In this document: positions 26,263 through 35,225 of the stretch, piece by piece
Position numbering within the stretch: position 1 is the first letter of the stretch
How the letters are laid out: each line of letters begins with the position of its first letter
Assembly (NCBI GenBank): GCA_965216945.1
Contig: CBDCGU010000003.1
Coordinates: 2,790,001-2,854,000 of the forward strand
Direction: 5' to 3'
DNA from: DATHZQ01 sp965216945
GTDB lineage: Bacteria; Actinomycetota; Acidimicrobiia; Spongiisociales; UBA5794
DNA length: 64,000 bases
Made by a program: the position numbers and the translations under genes
Notes under the pieces: generated by a model
What the model saw: only the letters and a program-made list of their open reading frames with translations
Told to the model about the DNA's origin: nothing
Databases searched by the model: none

Positions 26263-28695
26263 TCAGCCCGCCGGGATCGTGCGAGAGGCGTCGACTGCGA
26301 TTCGTGCGTCGGGTGGGAACGAGTCGGCGGGGCGCCACTCGATGAACGCGATGTCATCGAGGCCGACCACAGTCTGTTGTGACGCTGGAGTCACGCCGAA
26401 GTAGAACATCACGGCCTGAACCTCGCCTGCGGGCGTGGTCAGGACGTCCTGAGGCAGGTCGACGGTCACCTCGTGCCAGGCCCCGTCTGCCGGCACGTTC
26501 AGCGGGAGACGCAGCCGCAGGAGCAGTGTGGACTGCGGGTTGCGGGTCGGGATCGCGTCGACCACCTCGTAGCCGTCGAGCCGCACGAACGGCTCACCAT
26601 CACCCTCGACCCGCACGGTGGCCCGCACCGAGAAGGACGCTGGGGCGTCGAGAGGTTCGCCGCCGGAGTCGTAGAGCCGGTGGATGCGGGGTGTCACTCT
26701 GGCAACCGGACGCACCAACGCGTCGTCGGGCTCGAGCCCGGTGTCCAGCTCCAGGTAGAGGTTGCCCGAGGGTGCCTGCTCGGCGGTCCTGAGGTGGGCA
26801 CGTTCCCCAGCCACGTGCCACTGCACGCCCCCTCGTGCGGTCCCGTCTGCTTCGACGTCTTCGAGCGAACCCCATCCGAACAGATCCCGGCCCAGCTCGA
26901 GCCCGGGGGTTGCGGATGGGGCGACGAGTCCGTCGGCGACGCCCATGGCGTCGGGGCCGTGGATCGTGGCGACACCGTTTTCGATCACGATTCCTGCCGG
27001 CGCAACGCCGTCCGCGGGATCGACCGGTGAGGTGCCGATGGATCCGTCGGGTAGACGCAGCGACACGGCCGCGGCAGTCGAGCGCTCGGCCACGGATCGC
27101 AGGATCCTGGCGGCGGCTTCTCCGCCCACCGGCTCGGGGCGGTAGCCGTCGAGGACCGTCGGGTAGAGCTTCGCCTGGAGCAGCTCGCCGTCGTCGAAGA
27201 CCGTCCGAAGGACGACCGTGGAGAACGTCGCGAGGAAGTCCTGGTCGAACACGAAGTTGCCGAGGCTGTGCGCGATCAGTTTTCCGTTGTACCACTCGAA
27301 ACCTTGGAGCACGTGCGGATGGTGGCCGACGACGAGGTCGGCGCCTGCGTCGACGGAGGTGCGAGCCGCCTTCGAGAAGAATGCAGAGGTGACGTCGGCG
27401 AACTGGAAGCCGCCGTGGATCTGCACGATGACGACGTCGGCGCCGGCATCCCTGGCGGCAGCGACATCTGTTTCGACACGGGCCGTGCTGAACCTCGCCG
27501 CACCTCCGTGGCCGCGTCGAGCGACCCAGTCCTGGAGCTCGGGGAAGGCGTCCGCTGCGGTGAGGGCGGCCCACAAGTCGTTTCGCATGGCTCGATCCAG
27601 GTCCTGCTCGATGGCGGTGAACTCGCCCCAGGCGTCGCCCGCCCGGTAGGCGCCCGCCGCGATGGGCTCTGTTCCGTCTGCTGCCACGAACCGGAAGCTG
27701 CGGGCGTCGTACTGCCACCACTCCTCGTCCGGGAGATCCGGAGGGACGGGCTGGTCCCACGTGGGAAGACTGTCGTTGACGAAGTCTCCGGTGACCGTCG
27801 TATACGAGAGGAAACCGATCGTCGTGTCGCCGGTTGTGAGCAGAGCCGGTGGAGATGCCGTCGAGGTCTCGACGTCGGCCCCAGGAGCCGCAATGCCGGC
27901 TTCGACCAGCGCCTCGATGGTCGCCAGGAGCCCGGCATGCTGCCAGTCATTGACGTGGTTGTTGCCGAGGGTGGCAACGTCGACACCCAACTCGTCCAGC
28001 GCTGCGGTGATCACCGGTGGAGATTGGAGCAGGAAGCGCTTGCCTGGATACGCATCGTCGGCCGGCAACGTCCCGATCACCGACTCGAGGTTGACGCTGG
28101 AGAGATCGGCGGCGCCGAACAGCGGAGCGATACTCGAAACGACCTGGCGAGCGCTGGCACCGCCGTCGCCGGCCACGATCTGGGCTGTGCCCTCCCGCCC
28201 TGGGGTCAGGTAGCGGCGGCCCATCATGACGTCGCCGCCGAAGTGCAGCACCGTCCGCTCCGTGCCGTCGGGCCCGAGGCGGCCGAGCATGCGCACCTCG
28301 ATTCGCGGCGTCATTTCACGGGTGAGAACGAGCGGCTCCGGCAACATCCCGTCGGCGCCGATCACCACCAGGGTCGGTTGGTCGATCTCGAGCTCGATCA
28401 CGCCGGATTCGTCGCTCGTCCATGTGCCGTCGGCGATGTGGACGGCGGCGCCGACGACAGGGCCTCCGCTCTCATCTCTGAGATGGAGGGCGATCGGCAC
28501 GGCGGGAATCCGGTAGGCCGCGGGGACTTCCCGCACGGCTGGTGCCGTCGTCGATGTCTCTTCCACAGGGGGTGCGGCGTTCACCGCACTGCACGCCGCG
28601 GCTGGTAGCGCCAGCAGCGCCACCGCAGCCACGAGCTTCGTCGAGGGCGTATGACGTCGTCGATCCAGGGGGTTGTGATGTGACCTACCGAGCAT
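26263..28695 (-). CDS. CapA-family lipoprotein (metallophosphatase-like)
   Basis: An 810-residue exported lipoprotein. A signal peptide ends ALLALPAAAC with Cys35. Residues about 60-140 form a beta-rich carboxypeptidase-regulatory-like domain. The CapA/PgsA domain follows: VLHFGGDVMMGRRYL, SVNLESVIG, TLGNNHVNDW, QIHGGFQF and VVGHHPHVLQGFEWYNGKL, supplying the His/Asp/Asn metal ligands of the calcineurin-like fold. The last 200 residues look like a beta-sandwich binding module. Relatives take part in poly-gamma-glutamate export or act on cell-wall polymers. The insert and C-terminal module make it about twice the usual CapA length. Confidence 0.87.
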   Translation of the reverse strand: MLGRSHHNPLDRRRHTPSTKLVAAVALLALPAAACSAVNAAPPVEETSTTAPAVREVPAAYRIPAVPIALHLRDESGGPVVGAAVHIADGTWTSDESGVIELEIDQPTLVVIGADGMLPEPLVLTREMTPRIEVRMLGRLGPDGTERTVLHFGGDVMMGRRYLTPGREGTAQIVAGDGGASARQVVSSIAPLFGAADLSSVNLESVIGTLPADDAYPGKRFLLQSPPVITAALDELGVDVATLGNNHVNDWQHAGLLATIEALVEAGIAAPGADVETSTASPPALLTTGDTTIGFLSYTTVTGDFVNDSLPTWDQPVPPDLPDEEWWQYDARSFRFVAADGTEPIAAGAYRAGDAWGEFTAIEQDLDRAMRNDLWAALTAADAFPELQDWVARRGHGGAARFSTARVETDVAAARDAGADVVIVQIHGGFQFADVTSAFFSKAARTSVDAGADLVVGHHPHVLQGFEWYNGKLIAHSLGNFVFDQDFLATFSTVVLRTVFDDGELLQAKLYPTVLDGYRPEPVGGEAAARILRSVAERSTAAAVSLRLPDGSIGTSPVDPADGVAPAGIVIENGVATIHGPDAMGVADGLVAPSATPGLELGRDLFGWGSLEDVEADGTARGGVQWHVAGERAHLRTAEQAPSGNLYLELDTGLEPDDALVRPVARVTPRIHRLYDSGGEPLDAPASFSVRATVRVEGDGEPFVRLDGYEVVDAIPTRNPQSTLLLRLRLPLNVPADGAWHEVTVDLPQDVLTTPAGEVQAVMFYFGVTPASQQTVVGLDDIAFIEWRPADSFPPDARIAVDASRTIPAG

Positions 28696-28819
28696 TGACC
28701 ATGCTCCAAGACCCGCGGCCGACGGGTCGTTGCTTGCCTACCAGCCATCCACGCTATCGGGTGTTCCTCGTCGAAGCGATGGGGCGGCGGCCCCATCCTG
28801 GAAGGAGGTGGTGCGACCG

Positions 28820-28850
28820 AGGACCTCACGGCGTCAAGCCGCAAGGTCCT
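28820..28850 (-). other. nested hairpin in leader of CapA gene
   Basis: In the 269-base divergent gap, AGGACCT pairs with AGGTCCT and, inside, CGGC with GCCG, with symmetric CA/CA internal loops and a five-base apical loop. The structure could form in a leader of either the CapA-type gene or the beta-helix gene. I do not match it to a known riboswitch. Confidence 0.4.
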
Positions 28851-28952
28851 GCGGCCGGCACCGTTTGCCGCGTCGACAGCGGCCAGGCGGCGTCGGCGCG
28901 CCGCTGCGGCACACCTCGCCCTCAACATCGCCAACATGACTGGACGGACCAC

Positions 28953-28958
28953 TAGCCT
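28953..28958 (+). promoter_or_regulatory. TAGCCT box, probable leaderless promoter of copper-protein operon
   Basis: TAGCCT ends six bases before the ATG at 28965, with no Shine-Dalgarno site. Confidence 0.45.
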
Positions 28959-28964
28959 CGCCAG

Positions 28965-30911
28965 ATGCGTTTGCGGTTTGTGTTGATCGGCGTCGTGTGG
29001 CTCGCCCTCGGCATCTTCGTCGGAGCGTGTGGCGGCGATGATTTCGAGGGCACCGAGATCCGCATGCTCGACAATCTGTTCGCCTCCGAGGTCGTCGAGG
29101 TCGATGCGGGTGAGGCGGTGCGCTTTGTGAATGCCGGCCAGGTGCCGCACAACGCCATCGAGAACGACGGTCTCTTCAACACGCTGGAGGCCGCTGCGGC
29201 CAACCAAGACCCGGGGGAGTCGTGGACCGTCAGCATCGACGAGCCGGGTGTCTACGACTACTTCTGCTCACTGCATGCGACGCAGAACGCCGACGGCGAG
29301 TGGGAAGGCATGACAGGCACCCTGATCGTTGGTGGTGCGGCGAGTGCCGCCGACATCTCGGCGGCCGAGTCGCGGGCCCCCGACACCTGGACCGGAACGA
29401 CCCGGGCCGTGCCGGAGGACTACCCGACGATCCAATCCGCCGTCGACGCCGCCGCACCCGGAGATCTCGTGCTCGTCGGAGCGGGCGTCTACAAAGAGGC
29501 CGTGTCCGTCACCACACCCGGGTTGACCATCCGTGGCGTCGACCGCAACGAGGTGATCCTCGACGGCGAGTTCACGAGGGAGAACGGCATCTTCGCCACA
29601 GCGGACGGTGTCGCCATCGAGAACATGACGGCGCGCAATTACACCGTCAACGGCTTCTTCTGGGACGGGGTGACCGGGTACCGCGGTTCGTATCTGACCG
29701 CCGTGGACGATTGGGTCTACGGGATCTATGCGTTCGACTCGGTCGACGGGCTGTTCGAGCATTCGTACGCATCCGGGTCGTGGGACTCCGGCTACTACAT
29801 CGGCCAGTGCGACCCGTGCAACGCAGTGATCACCGACGTGGTCTCGGAGTTCAACGGTCTCGGCTACTCGGGAACCAACAGCTCAGGCAACATCTACATC
29901 GTCAACAGCGAATGGCGTCACAACGTGGCGGGCATCGCCCCCAACACGCTGGATTCCGAGCTGCTGCCTCCGGTCAACAACGTGGTGGTCGCCGGCAACT
30001 ACGTTCACCACAACGGCGAGGCCGAGCGTGCACCCAACGGGACCGCCCAGTGGTCGGCTTTCGGCAACGGCATCGTCCTGGCGGGTGCACGGGATTCCGA
30101 GGTGCGCAACAACCTGCTGGTCAACAACAAGACGTCGGGTGTCCAGATCGTGTCGATGATCGATGCCAACTTCTGGCCGTCCGGCGGCAACGTGGTGCGC
30201 GACAACGTCATTCGCGGCTCGGGAAGAGCCGACCTCCTCCTCGGAGGGCCCGTTGAACAGAGGTCCTGCTTCGTCGACAACGATGCGTCGACGACCGTGC
30301 CGTTCTGGCTCAATCAGCTTCACAACTGCGACGGCATCAACTTCCCGCTCTACTACGGCCTGGCGACCTCGTCCGACCCGTTGGGGCGGATCGCCCAGGT
30401 GACGTGGGAGCAGAACACGCGGCTCGAGCACGGTGACGCACCCAAGCCCGATTTCGACTTCGCCCAGTTGCCGGGCGGCGCCGACGCGCCGGTGCTGCCC
30501 GCGGTCAACGTATTCAACTCCCTGGAGTTCGACCCGGCATCGGTGACCACCCCTGCGATGCCGGCCGGGCTGGAGATCGACTCTCGCCGTCCGATGTTCC
30601 TCGGGGTCGCCGTCGACGGCGGATTCTGGCCGGTGTGGATGGGGGCCCTCCTGTGGTGGATTCCCTTCCTCGTGTGGTTCGTCGGGTCGATCTGGGCGCT
30701 GTGGCGGATCTGGTGGAGCGGACGCAGCCTGACCTTCCGGCTCGGTTGGAGCGCTGCGGTCATGCTGCTTCCGGTCATCGGTCTCGTCCTCTACGTGGCG
30801 ATCGGCCACACCAGGCTCAGCCGGACCCGCCGGCTGGTGACATCGCTGGGCGGCACGGTCGCCTGGATCGGCGCCGTGGTTGCGACGATGCTGATCGGCG
30901 GCGTGTTGTGA
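28965..30911 (+). CDS. lipoprotein fusing cupredoxin, parallel beta-helix and C-terminal membrane domain
   Basis: A 648-residue three-part protein. A lipobox, FVGACGG, gives Cys22. Residues about 30-125 are a plastocyanin-like copper domain: VPHNAIEN supplies the first His, and YDYFCSLHATQ plus GMTGTLIVGG supply Cys, His and Met. Residues about 150-470 form a right-handed beta-helix (IQSAVDAAAPGDLVLVGAGV, then repeated turns such as GIVLAGARDSEVRNNLLVNN), like the NosD/CASH group. The last 100 residues have three membrane helices ending in IGHTRLSRTRR, similar to the PLDc_N type. The stop overlaps the multicopper oxidase start by four bases. Both ends may be membrane-tethered, which is unusual. 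Confidence 0.85.
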   Translation: MRLRFVLIGVVWLALGIFVGACGGDDFEGTEIRMLDNLFASEVVEVDAGEAVRFVNAGQVPHNAIENDGLFNTLEAAAANQDPGESWTVSIDEPGVYDYFCSLHATQNADGEWEGMTGTLIVGGAASAADISAAESRAPDTWTGTTRAVPEDYPTIQSAVDAAAPGDLVLVGAGVYKEAVSVTTPGLTIRGVDRNEVILDGEFTRENGIFATADGVAIENMTARNYTVNGFFWDGVTGYRGSYLTAVDDWVYGIYAFDSVDGLFEHSYASGSWDSGYYIGQCDPCNAVITDVVSEFNGLGYSGTNSSGNIYIVNSEWRHNVAGIAPNTLDSELLPPVNNVVVAGNYVHHNGEAERAPNGTAQWSAFGNGIVLAGARDSEVRNNLLVNNKTSGVQIVSMIDANFWPSGGNVVRDNVIRGSGRADLLLGGPVEQRSCFVDNDASTTVPFWLNQLHNCDGINFPLYYGLATSSDPLGRIAQVTWEQNTRLEHGDAPKPDFDFAQLPGGADAPVLPAVNVFNSLEFDPASVTTPAMPAGLEIDSRRPMFLGVAVDGGFWPVWMGALLWWIPFLVWFVGSIWALWRIWWSGRSLTFRLGWSAAVMLLPVIGLVLYVAIGHTRLSRTRRLVTSLGGTVAWIGAVVATMLIGGVL

Positions 30912-32008
30912 GCGAATCAGGCCAGCCCGAGCCCGCTGCCGCGGAGGAGCAAGATTCGCGGTCCATGACCCGCCGCGAGGCGCTCAAACGCGTGGGTGGC
31001 GGCGGTCTGACGGTGCTCGGCGCCGGCGTGGTGGTGGGGGCGGTCGGGACCCATGCAGTGGCTCATGCCGCAGGGGAGGACGCAGCAGCGGGAAACACCG
31101 GAGACCACGATGCGTACAACGACCCCAGCAACCGAAGGCTGTCGGCCCAGTCGCCGACAGGGGCACGGGCCGGTCCGTACGGCGGCGAGTTCTCGGTCCC
31201 CGACGGGGTCGAGGAAGGCGATCTCGACTTCCTGACGTTCCCGCCGGCACCCGCGGCCGGGACCGTCGACGTGGAGATGACCGTCGTCGAGAGGAGGGTT
31301 CAGGTCAGTCGCGGCCATGCGGTCGAGGCGTGGACCTACAACGGTTCGGCTCCGGGCCCGATCATCCGCGCCACCGAGGGCGAGTTGATCCGGATCCGTT
31401 TCTCCAACAACACCGGTCACGATCACAACCTGCATTTTCACGGCAAGCACTCGCCTCTTCACGACGGGTGGGAGCCGGTGCCGCCGGGCGGCGAGACCGT
31501 GTACGAGATCGAGGCCGGCCCGGCAGGGGTGCATCCCTATCACTGCCACACCATGCCGGTCGACCGACACATCGCCAAGGGCCTGTACGGGACGTTGATC
31601 GTCGACCCGCCCGCAGGGCGCCCCGACGCCCATGAGGTCGTGCTGGCCCTGTCCGGCTGGGACGTCGACGACGACGGGCGCAACGAGCTGTATTCGTGGA
31701 ACGGCATCGCCGGCTATTTCGACAAGTATCCGATCAAGCTGCCCGCGGGCGAGCCGGTGCGGGCCTACGTGCTCAACATGGCCGAGTTCGATCCCGTGGC
31801 CAGCTTCCACCTGCACGCCGAGACGTTTGCGGTCTACCCGGCGGGCATGGGGGAGCAGCCGGCCTTCCACGGCGACATCGTGACACTCGGTCAAATGGAT
31901 CGAGCCGTCCTCGAGTTCTCGCTGTCGGACAGGGGCCGGTACATGTTCCACCCCCACCAGCACTCGATCATGGCCCGGGGTGCGATGGGCTGGTTCGCCG
32001 CGATCTGA
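30908..32008 (+). CDS. two-domain multicopper oxidase with Tat-like signal
   Basis: A 366-residue exported copper oxidase starting GTG 30908, which overlaps the preceding stop. A Tat-type signal is suggested by SMTRREALKRVGGGG and a hydrophobic stretch to about residue 55. Copper ligands are clear: HNLHFHGKH, then the type-1 site HPYHCHTMPVDRHIAKGLYG, then SFHLHAET and MFHPHQHSIMARGAMG. This is the small two-cupredoxin MCO layout also seen in nitrite-reductase-like and small-laccase proteins; the acting substrate is unknown. Coupling to a cupredoxin/beta-helix lipoprotein suggests they exchange electrons or copper outside the membrane. Confidence 0.88.
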   Translation: MSESGQPEPAAAEEQDSRSMTRREALKRVGGGGLTVLGAGVVVGAVGTHAVAHAAGEDAAAGNTGDHDAYNDPSNRRLSAQSPTGARAGPYGGEFSVPDGVEEGDLDFLTFPPAPAAGTVDVEMTVVERRVQVSRGHAVEAWTYNGSAPGPIIRATEGELIRIRFSNNTGHDHNLHFHGKHSPLHDGWEPVPPGGETVYEIEAGPAGVHPYHCHTMPVDRHIAKGLYGTLIVDPPAGRPDAHEVVLALSGWDVDDDGRNELYSWNGIAGYFDKYPIKLPAGEPVRAYVLNMAEFDPVASFHLHAETFAVYPAGMGEQPAFHGDIVTLGQMDRAVLEFSLSDRGRYMFHPHQHSIMARGAMGWFAAI

Positions 32009-32110
32009 CGCAAGGCGCACGATGTGGTGCCTCCGTTCCGGTGTCCGGGTTGTTGTCGGTTTCCTCTCGATAGCATGCGCTCACCATCGCCTGAGGAGAG
32101 AGGGGCTGTC

Positions 32111-32908
32111 ATGCCTACGCGTGATTCGTATCAGCAGGGAACACCGTCGTGGGTCGATCTGGCCACGACCGATCTGGCGGCGGCCAAGGAGTTCTACTCG
32201 GCCGTGTTCGGCTGGGACTATGCCGATCAGGAATCTCCAGACGGCGTCGACTACAGCATGGCGATGCGGGATGGCAAGACGGTTGCCGGGTTGGCGCAGA
32301 TGGGTCCCGAGAGGGCCGAGCAGATGCCCCCGATGTGGAACACGTACCTCGCCGTCGATGACATCGACGCGGTGGTCGCTCAAGTTCCGGATTCCGGGGG
32401 CACGGTGATGGTGCCGGTCACGGACATCGGTGAGCATGGACGGATGGCGTTCATCACGGACCCATCGGGTGCCGCCGTGGGACTGTGGCAGGCCGGTGGA
32501 CATGCCGGGGCGCAGCTCGTGAACGAGCCGGGCACACTTTGCTGGAACGAGTGCTTCACCGAGCACGTCGAGTCGGCGGCGAAGTTCTACGACGCCCTAC
32601 TCGGCACGACCCACGTGACCGCCGACATGGGAGGCCCGGAGCCGTACACAACCCTGAACGTGGGGGACGACGTCGTCGGCGGCTTCATGCGGCGGGATCC
32701 GGAGCGGCATGCCGAGGTTCCCAACTGCTGGACCGTGTACTTCGCAACAGGTGACATCGACGACACCGTCGCCAAGGTGAGCTCCGGCGGCGGCAGCGTG
32801 CTGAATGGTCCGTTCCCCACTCCCGTGGGGGCCATGATCGTGGCAGCGGATCCCCAAGGCGCCGTGTTCCAGGCGATCGAGCTCCAGCAGCCTGGTGGCG
32901 AGGGCTGA
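32111..32908 (+). CDS. two-domain VOC (glyoxalase-like) protein
   Basis: A 265-residue protein of two VOC domains. The first begins GTPSWVDLATTDLAAAKEFY, the second GTLCWNECFTEHVESAAKFY; each has the beta-alpha-beta-beta-beta module, with ends MAFITDPSGAAVGLWQ and AMIVAADPQGAVFQAIE. The pattern resembles the actinobacterial CFP-30/Rv0577-type proteins. ATG 32111 is chosen because gaggagagagg precedes it; the open frame upstream lacks coding character. Function is uncertain: a lyase, dioxygenase or ligand-binding protein are all possible. Confidence 0.87.
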   Translation: MPTRDSYQQGTPSWVDLATTDLAAAKEFYSAVFGWDYADQESPDGVDYSMAMRDGKTVAGLAQMGPERAEQMPPMWNTYLAVDDIDAVVAQVPDSGGTVMVPVTDIGEHGRMAFITDPSGAAVGLWQAGGHAGAQLVNEPGTLCWNECFTEHVESAAKFYDALLGTTHVTADMGGPEPYTTLNVGDDVVGGFMRRDPERHAEVPNCWTVYFATGDIDDTVAKVSSGGGSVLNGPFPTPVGAMIVAADPQGAVFQAIELQQPGGEG

Positions 32909-32921
32909 GAGAGGACCCGGG

Positions 32922-32927
32922 TAGCCT
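32922..32927 (+). promoter_or_regulatory. TAGCCT box, probable leaderless promoter of ATPase gene
   Basis: TAGCCT lies seven bases before the ATG at 32935. It is identical to the box before 28965. Confidence 0.45.
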
Positions 32928-32934
32928 TCGTCCC

Positions 32935-34197
32935 ATGGCGGCTGAGAAGGTACAGCTTCGCATCGGGAGCCTGGCCAAGGCGGTGCTCGTCACCGGCCAG
33001 GCGTACCAGGATCCGAAGGATGCGCTGAACGAGTTCGTCTCGAACGCGGCCGATGACTACGCCGAGGCTGAGCGGGCAGGGGAGCGCATCCGCATCGTTC
33101 TGCGCAGGCGCGGGCGCTATCCGGTGCTCGCCGTAGACGACGACGGGCGGGGTATGAGCCCGGACCGGTTGCGGGAGGTGGCGCGCAATCTCTTCAAGTC
33201 CGTGAAGATCGAGGACGAGCGCACGCTCGGGGAGAAGGCGATCGGGCTGCTGGCGTTCCAGCAACTCGGAGGACGTTGCGACATCGTCTCGCGGGCGGAA
33301 GGGTCCCCCGACACGTGGATGTTGCGCCTCACCCGGGGAAGCGCCACGGCGGAGCTGCGGCCGGAGAAGCGCCGAGCGCGGTCCGGCCCGGGGACGACGG
33401 TCTACGTCGCCGACCTCGACCGCGAGGTGCTGCGCACCCTCACCCAACGCAAGGTCGTCGACTACATGCGCAAGCGACGCGCCGCCGCCCTCGAGCGCGG
33501 TGACTACGTCATCGAGGTGCAGGAGGGCCGCAAGGTCGAGATCGTCACTCCCGACAAGCCCGACGGGGTGCCGGTCCCGCTCCCGGCGCAGCGGACGCTG
33601 TGGGGCACCGTCGAGTTCGGTCTCTACGTCGGTACCGGCAACGGCGCCAGGCAGACCGTGGCCGTGGTCGGGAAGGCCGGCACGACGATTCTCGATTCGA
33701 TCTGTGAGCTCGACGAATTCTCCGCGGAGCCTTGGTCGACGGGCCAGGTCACGGGCCGTGTGATCTTCCCCGGGTTGCAACAGACCGCGGGGCGCCGGGC
33801 GATCGTGCGCGATGACGATGCGTTCCCGTTGTTCGTCGAGGCGGTGCGGGCCGTCGAGCCGCGGTTGCTCCACCTCATCGAGCGTGTGAACGAAGAACTG
33901 GATCGCACGACCGCCGAGCGGCTGTCCTCCACGCTGCGCCAGGTGTTCCGGGCAGTGCTGAAGGAGCTCGACGATCTCGACAATCCGATGCGGACATACC
34001 TGGGGTCGGAACCGGGGGAAGGGGGTCTGCTGGCGGCAGCCGGGGCGGCCGTGACCGATGACGAAACGGAGCCGACGGTCGGGAGCCTCCCCAGATCGAC
34101 GAGATCGCCCCGTCACCGCCAGAGGCGGTGTCGCCGCCACCGACCGAGTCGCCGGCAACGCCGGGACAGCACCGGTCGAGCCGGCTTCCCTCGATAG
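32935..34197 (+). CDS. GHKL-type ATPase (HATPase_c_3), probably frameshifted near its 3' end
   Basis: A 420-residue reading with an Hsp90/histidine-kinase-like ATP-binding domain: an Asn-bearing helix, LNEFVSNAADDYAEA, the Asp box LAVDDDGRGMSPDRL, and GEKAIGLLAFQQLGG as lid. No kinase dimerisation or histidine-box domain is seen, so it resembles stand-alone HATPase_c_3 proteins of DNA or chaperone type. After about residue 380 the sequence turns to an Arg-rich run (SPRHRQRRCRRHRPSRR) typical of a wrong frame. The -1 frame instead reads EPPQIDEIAPSPPEAV and continues to 34448 with a sensible C-terminal domain. The true protein is likely about 500 residues across a frameshift, between 34062 and 34083. 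Confidence 0.8.
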   Translation: MAAEKVQLRIGSLAKAVLVTGQAYQDPKDALNEFVSNAADDYAEAERAGERIRIVLRRRGRYPVLAVDDDGRGMSPDRLREVARNLFKSVKIEDERTLGEKAIGLLAFQQLGGRCDIVSRAEGSPDTWMLRLTRGSATAELRPEKRRARSGPGTTVYVADLDREVLRTLTQRKVVDYMRKRRAAALERGDYVIEVQEGRKVEIVTPDKPDGVPVPLPAQRTLWGTVEFGLYVGTGNGARQTVAVVGKAGTTILDSICELDEFSAEPWSTGQVTGRVIFPGLQQTAGRRAIVRDDDAFPLFVEAVRAVEPRLLHLIERVNEELDRTTAERLSSTLRQVFRAVLKELDDLDNPMRTYLGSEPGEGGLLAAAGAAVTDDETEPTVGSLPRSTRSPRHRQRRCRRHRPSRRQRRDSTGRAGFPR

Positions 34198-34448
34198 CCC
34201 CCGACCCGCATCCGGGGGAGGAGCGCAGCCGCTTCGACGCGGAGTCGCGCATCGTCTATTACAACGAGCGTCACCCCGACTACCTGCTCGTGAAGAACGA
34301 CGAGGCTGCGCTGCTCGAGTACCTGGCGTCGCTCATCGCCAAGGAGTACGTCGTGTACAACAATCCTCATGCCGCCCCGCCGGAGCTGGCCGAGGAGCTC
34401 GTGCGGATGCTGGTGCGGGTGCGCCGCCAGCTCGCCAGACGACGGTGA
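34128..34448 (+). CDS. probable C-terminal part of the ATPase in another frame
   Basis: This frame reads a Pro-rich linker (SPPPTESPATPGQ), then FDAESRIVYYNERHPDYLLV and a helical end, EYLASLIAKEYVVYNN to RVRRQLARRR. The linker has the codon bias of real coding sequence, whereas the 32935 frame there is Arg-rich. It may be the displaced end of the ATPase or a separate 106-residue protein beginning at GTG 34128. The frame reaches upstream to a stop at 34059-34061. HATPase_c_3 proteins that I know do often have such an acidic-to-hydrophobic C-terminus, but that is memory, not a match. Confidence 0.6.
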   Translation: MSPPPTESPATPGQHRSSRLPSIAPDPHPGEERSRFDAESRIVYYNERHPDYLLVKNDEAALLEYLASLIAKEYVVYNNPHAAPPELAEELVRMLVRVRRQLARRR

Positions 34449-34518
34449 CACGCAGACTTGGCGCCGACGGCCGCCGGACCGATGGTGCATGCGTGGACGG
34501 CGGCGCCGCCCACCGTGG

Positions 34519-34524
34519 TACAAT
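34519..34524 (+). promoter_or_regulatory. -10 box TACAAT of tRNA gene
   Basis: TACAAT lies 12 bases before the mature tRNA start. No good -35 is visible 17 bases further upstream. Confidence 0.4.
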
Positions 34525-34536
34525 CCAATCTCACGA

Positions 34537-34610
<74 letters not shown>

Positions 34611-34615
34611 CGAAC

Positions 34616-34644
34616 GAAAAACCCTTGCACCGCAGGGGTTTTTC
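34616..34644 (+). terminator. strong rho-independent terminator after tRNA-fMet
   Basis: GAAAAACCCTTGC pairs over 13 positions with GCAGGGGTTTTTC (one T-G wobble) around an ACC loop, with the T-run in the descending arm. It begins six bases after the tRNA and is the clearest intrinsic terminator in the window. Confidence 0.9.
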
Positions 34645-34763
34645 GCTTGTTGGGACTGCTCGCCAACCCACTCCGCGCGGGCTCCGTCGCGCGTCCATCG
34701 TTCGTGAGAACTCAATTGGACTCGGCAGGACGTGTTGATGTGTGGTGAACGCCGAATTCGGAG

Positions 34764-35225
34764 ATGCACATGACCAAGAGTGAGCTGATGAGGATGGACA
34801 ACGTTGGCATCGTTGTGGAGTCCCTCGATGAGGTTGTCTCCTTCTTCGCCGAGCTTGGATTGAGTCTCGAAGGTCGGATGATGGTTGAAGGAGACTGGGC
34901 CGGGCGGGTCACTGGCCTGGGTGACCAGCAGGTCGAAATCGCGATGATGGTCACGCCCGACGGCCACAGTCGGCTCGAGCTTGCCCGGTTTCTGGCTCCA
35001 CCTGTTGTCTCCGACCATCGAAACGCCGCTGTGAACGCTCTTGGCTATCTGCGCGCCATGTTCACTGTCAGCGACCTCGACGAGACTCTCGCTCGGCTTC
35101 TTGCGAGGGGTGCGACCCTTGTGGGTGAGGTTGTGCAATACGAGGACTCGCATCGCCTCTGCTACATCCGAGGTCCCGAGGGGATACTGGTTGGACTAGC
35201 AGAGGAACTGCATGCCCAGTCGTGA
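34764..35225 (+). CDS. VOC-family protein
   Basis: A 153-residue single-chain glyoxalase/bleomycin-resistance-like protein. It opens MRMDNVGIVVESLDEVVSFF and closes RLCYIRGPEGILVGLAEEL, the usual two half-domains; the first His ligand found in metalloenzyme members is replaced by Asn (RMDNVGIV). ATG 34764 and a second ATG at 34770 are both possible; tcggag precedes them. It converges with the SRPBCC gene, ending at adjacent bases 35225/35226. Function not predictable beyond the fold. Confidence 0.85.
   Translation: MHMTKSELMRMDNVGIVVESLDEVVSFFAELGLSLEGRMMVEGDWAGRVTGLGDQQVEIAMMVTPDGHSRLELARFLAPPVVSDHRNAAVNALGYLRAMFTVSDLDETLARLLARGATLVGEVVQYEDSHRLCYIRGPEGILVGLAEELHAQS

Noticed and set aside
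34059..34083. Programmed -1 frameshift site
   Set aside because: No clear heptanucleotide slippery sequence with a downstream structure; an error or mutation is simpler.
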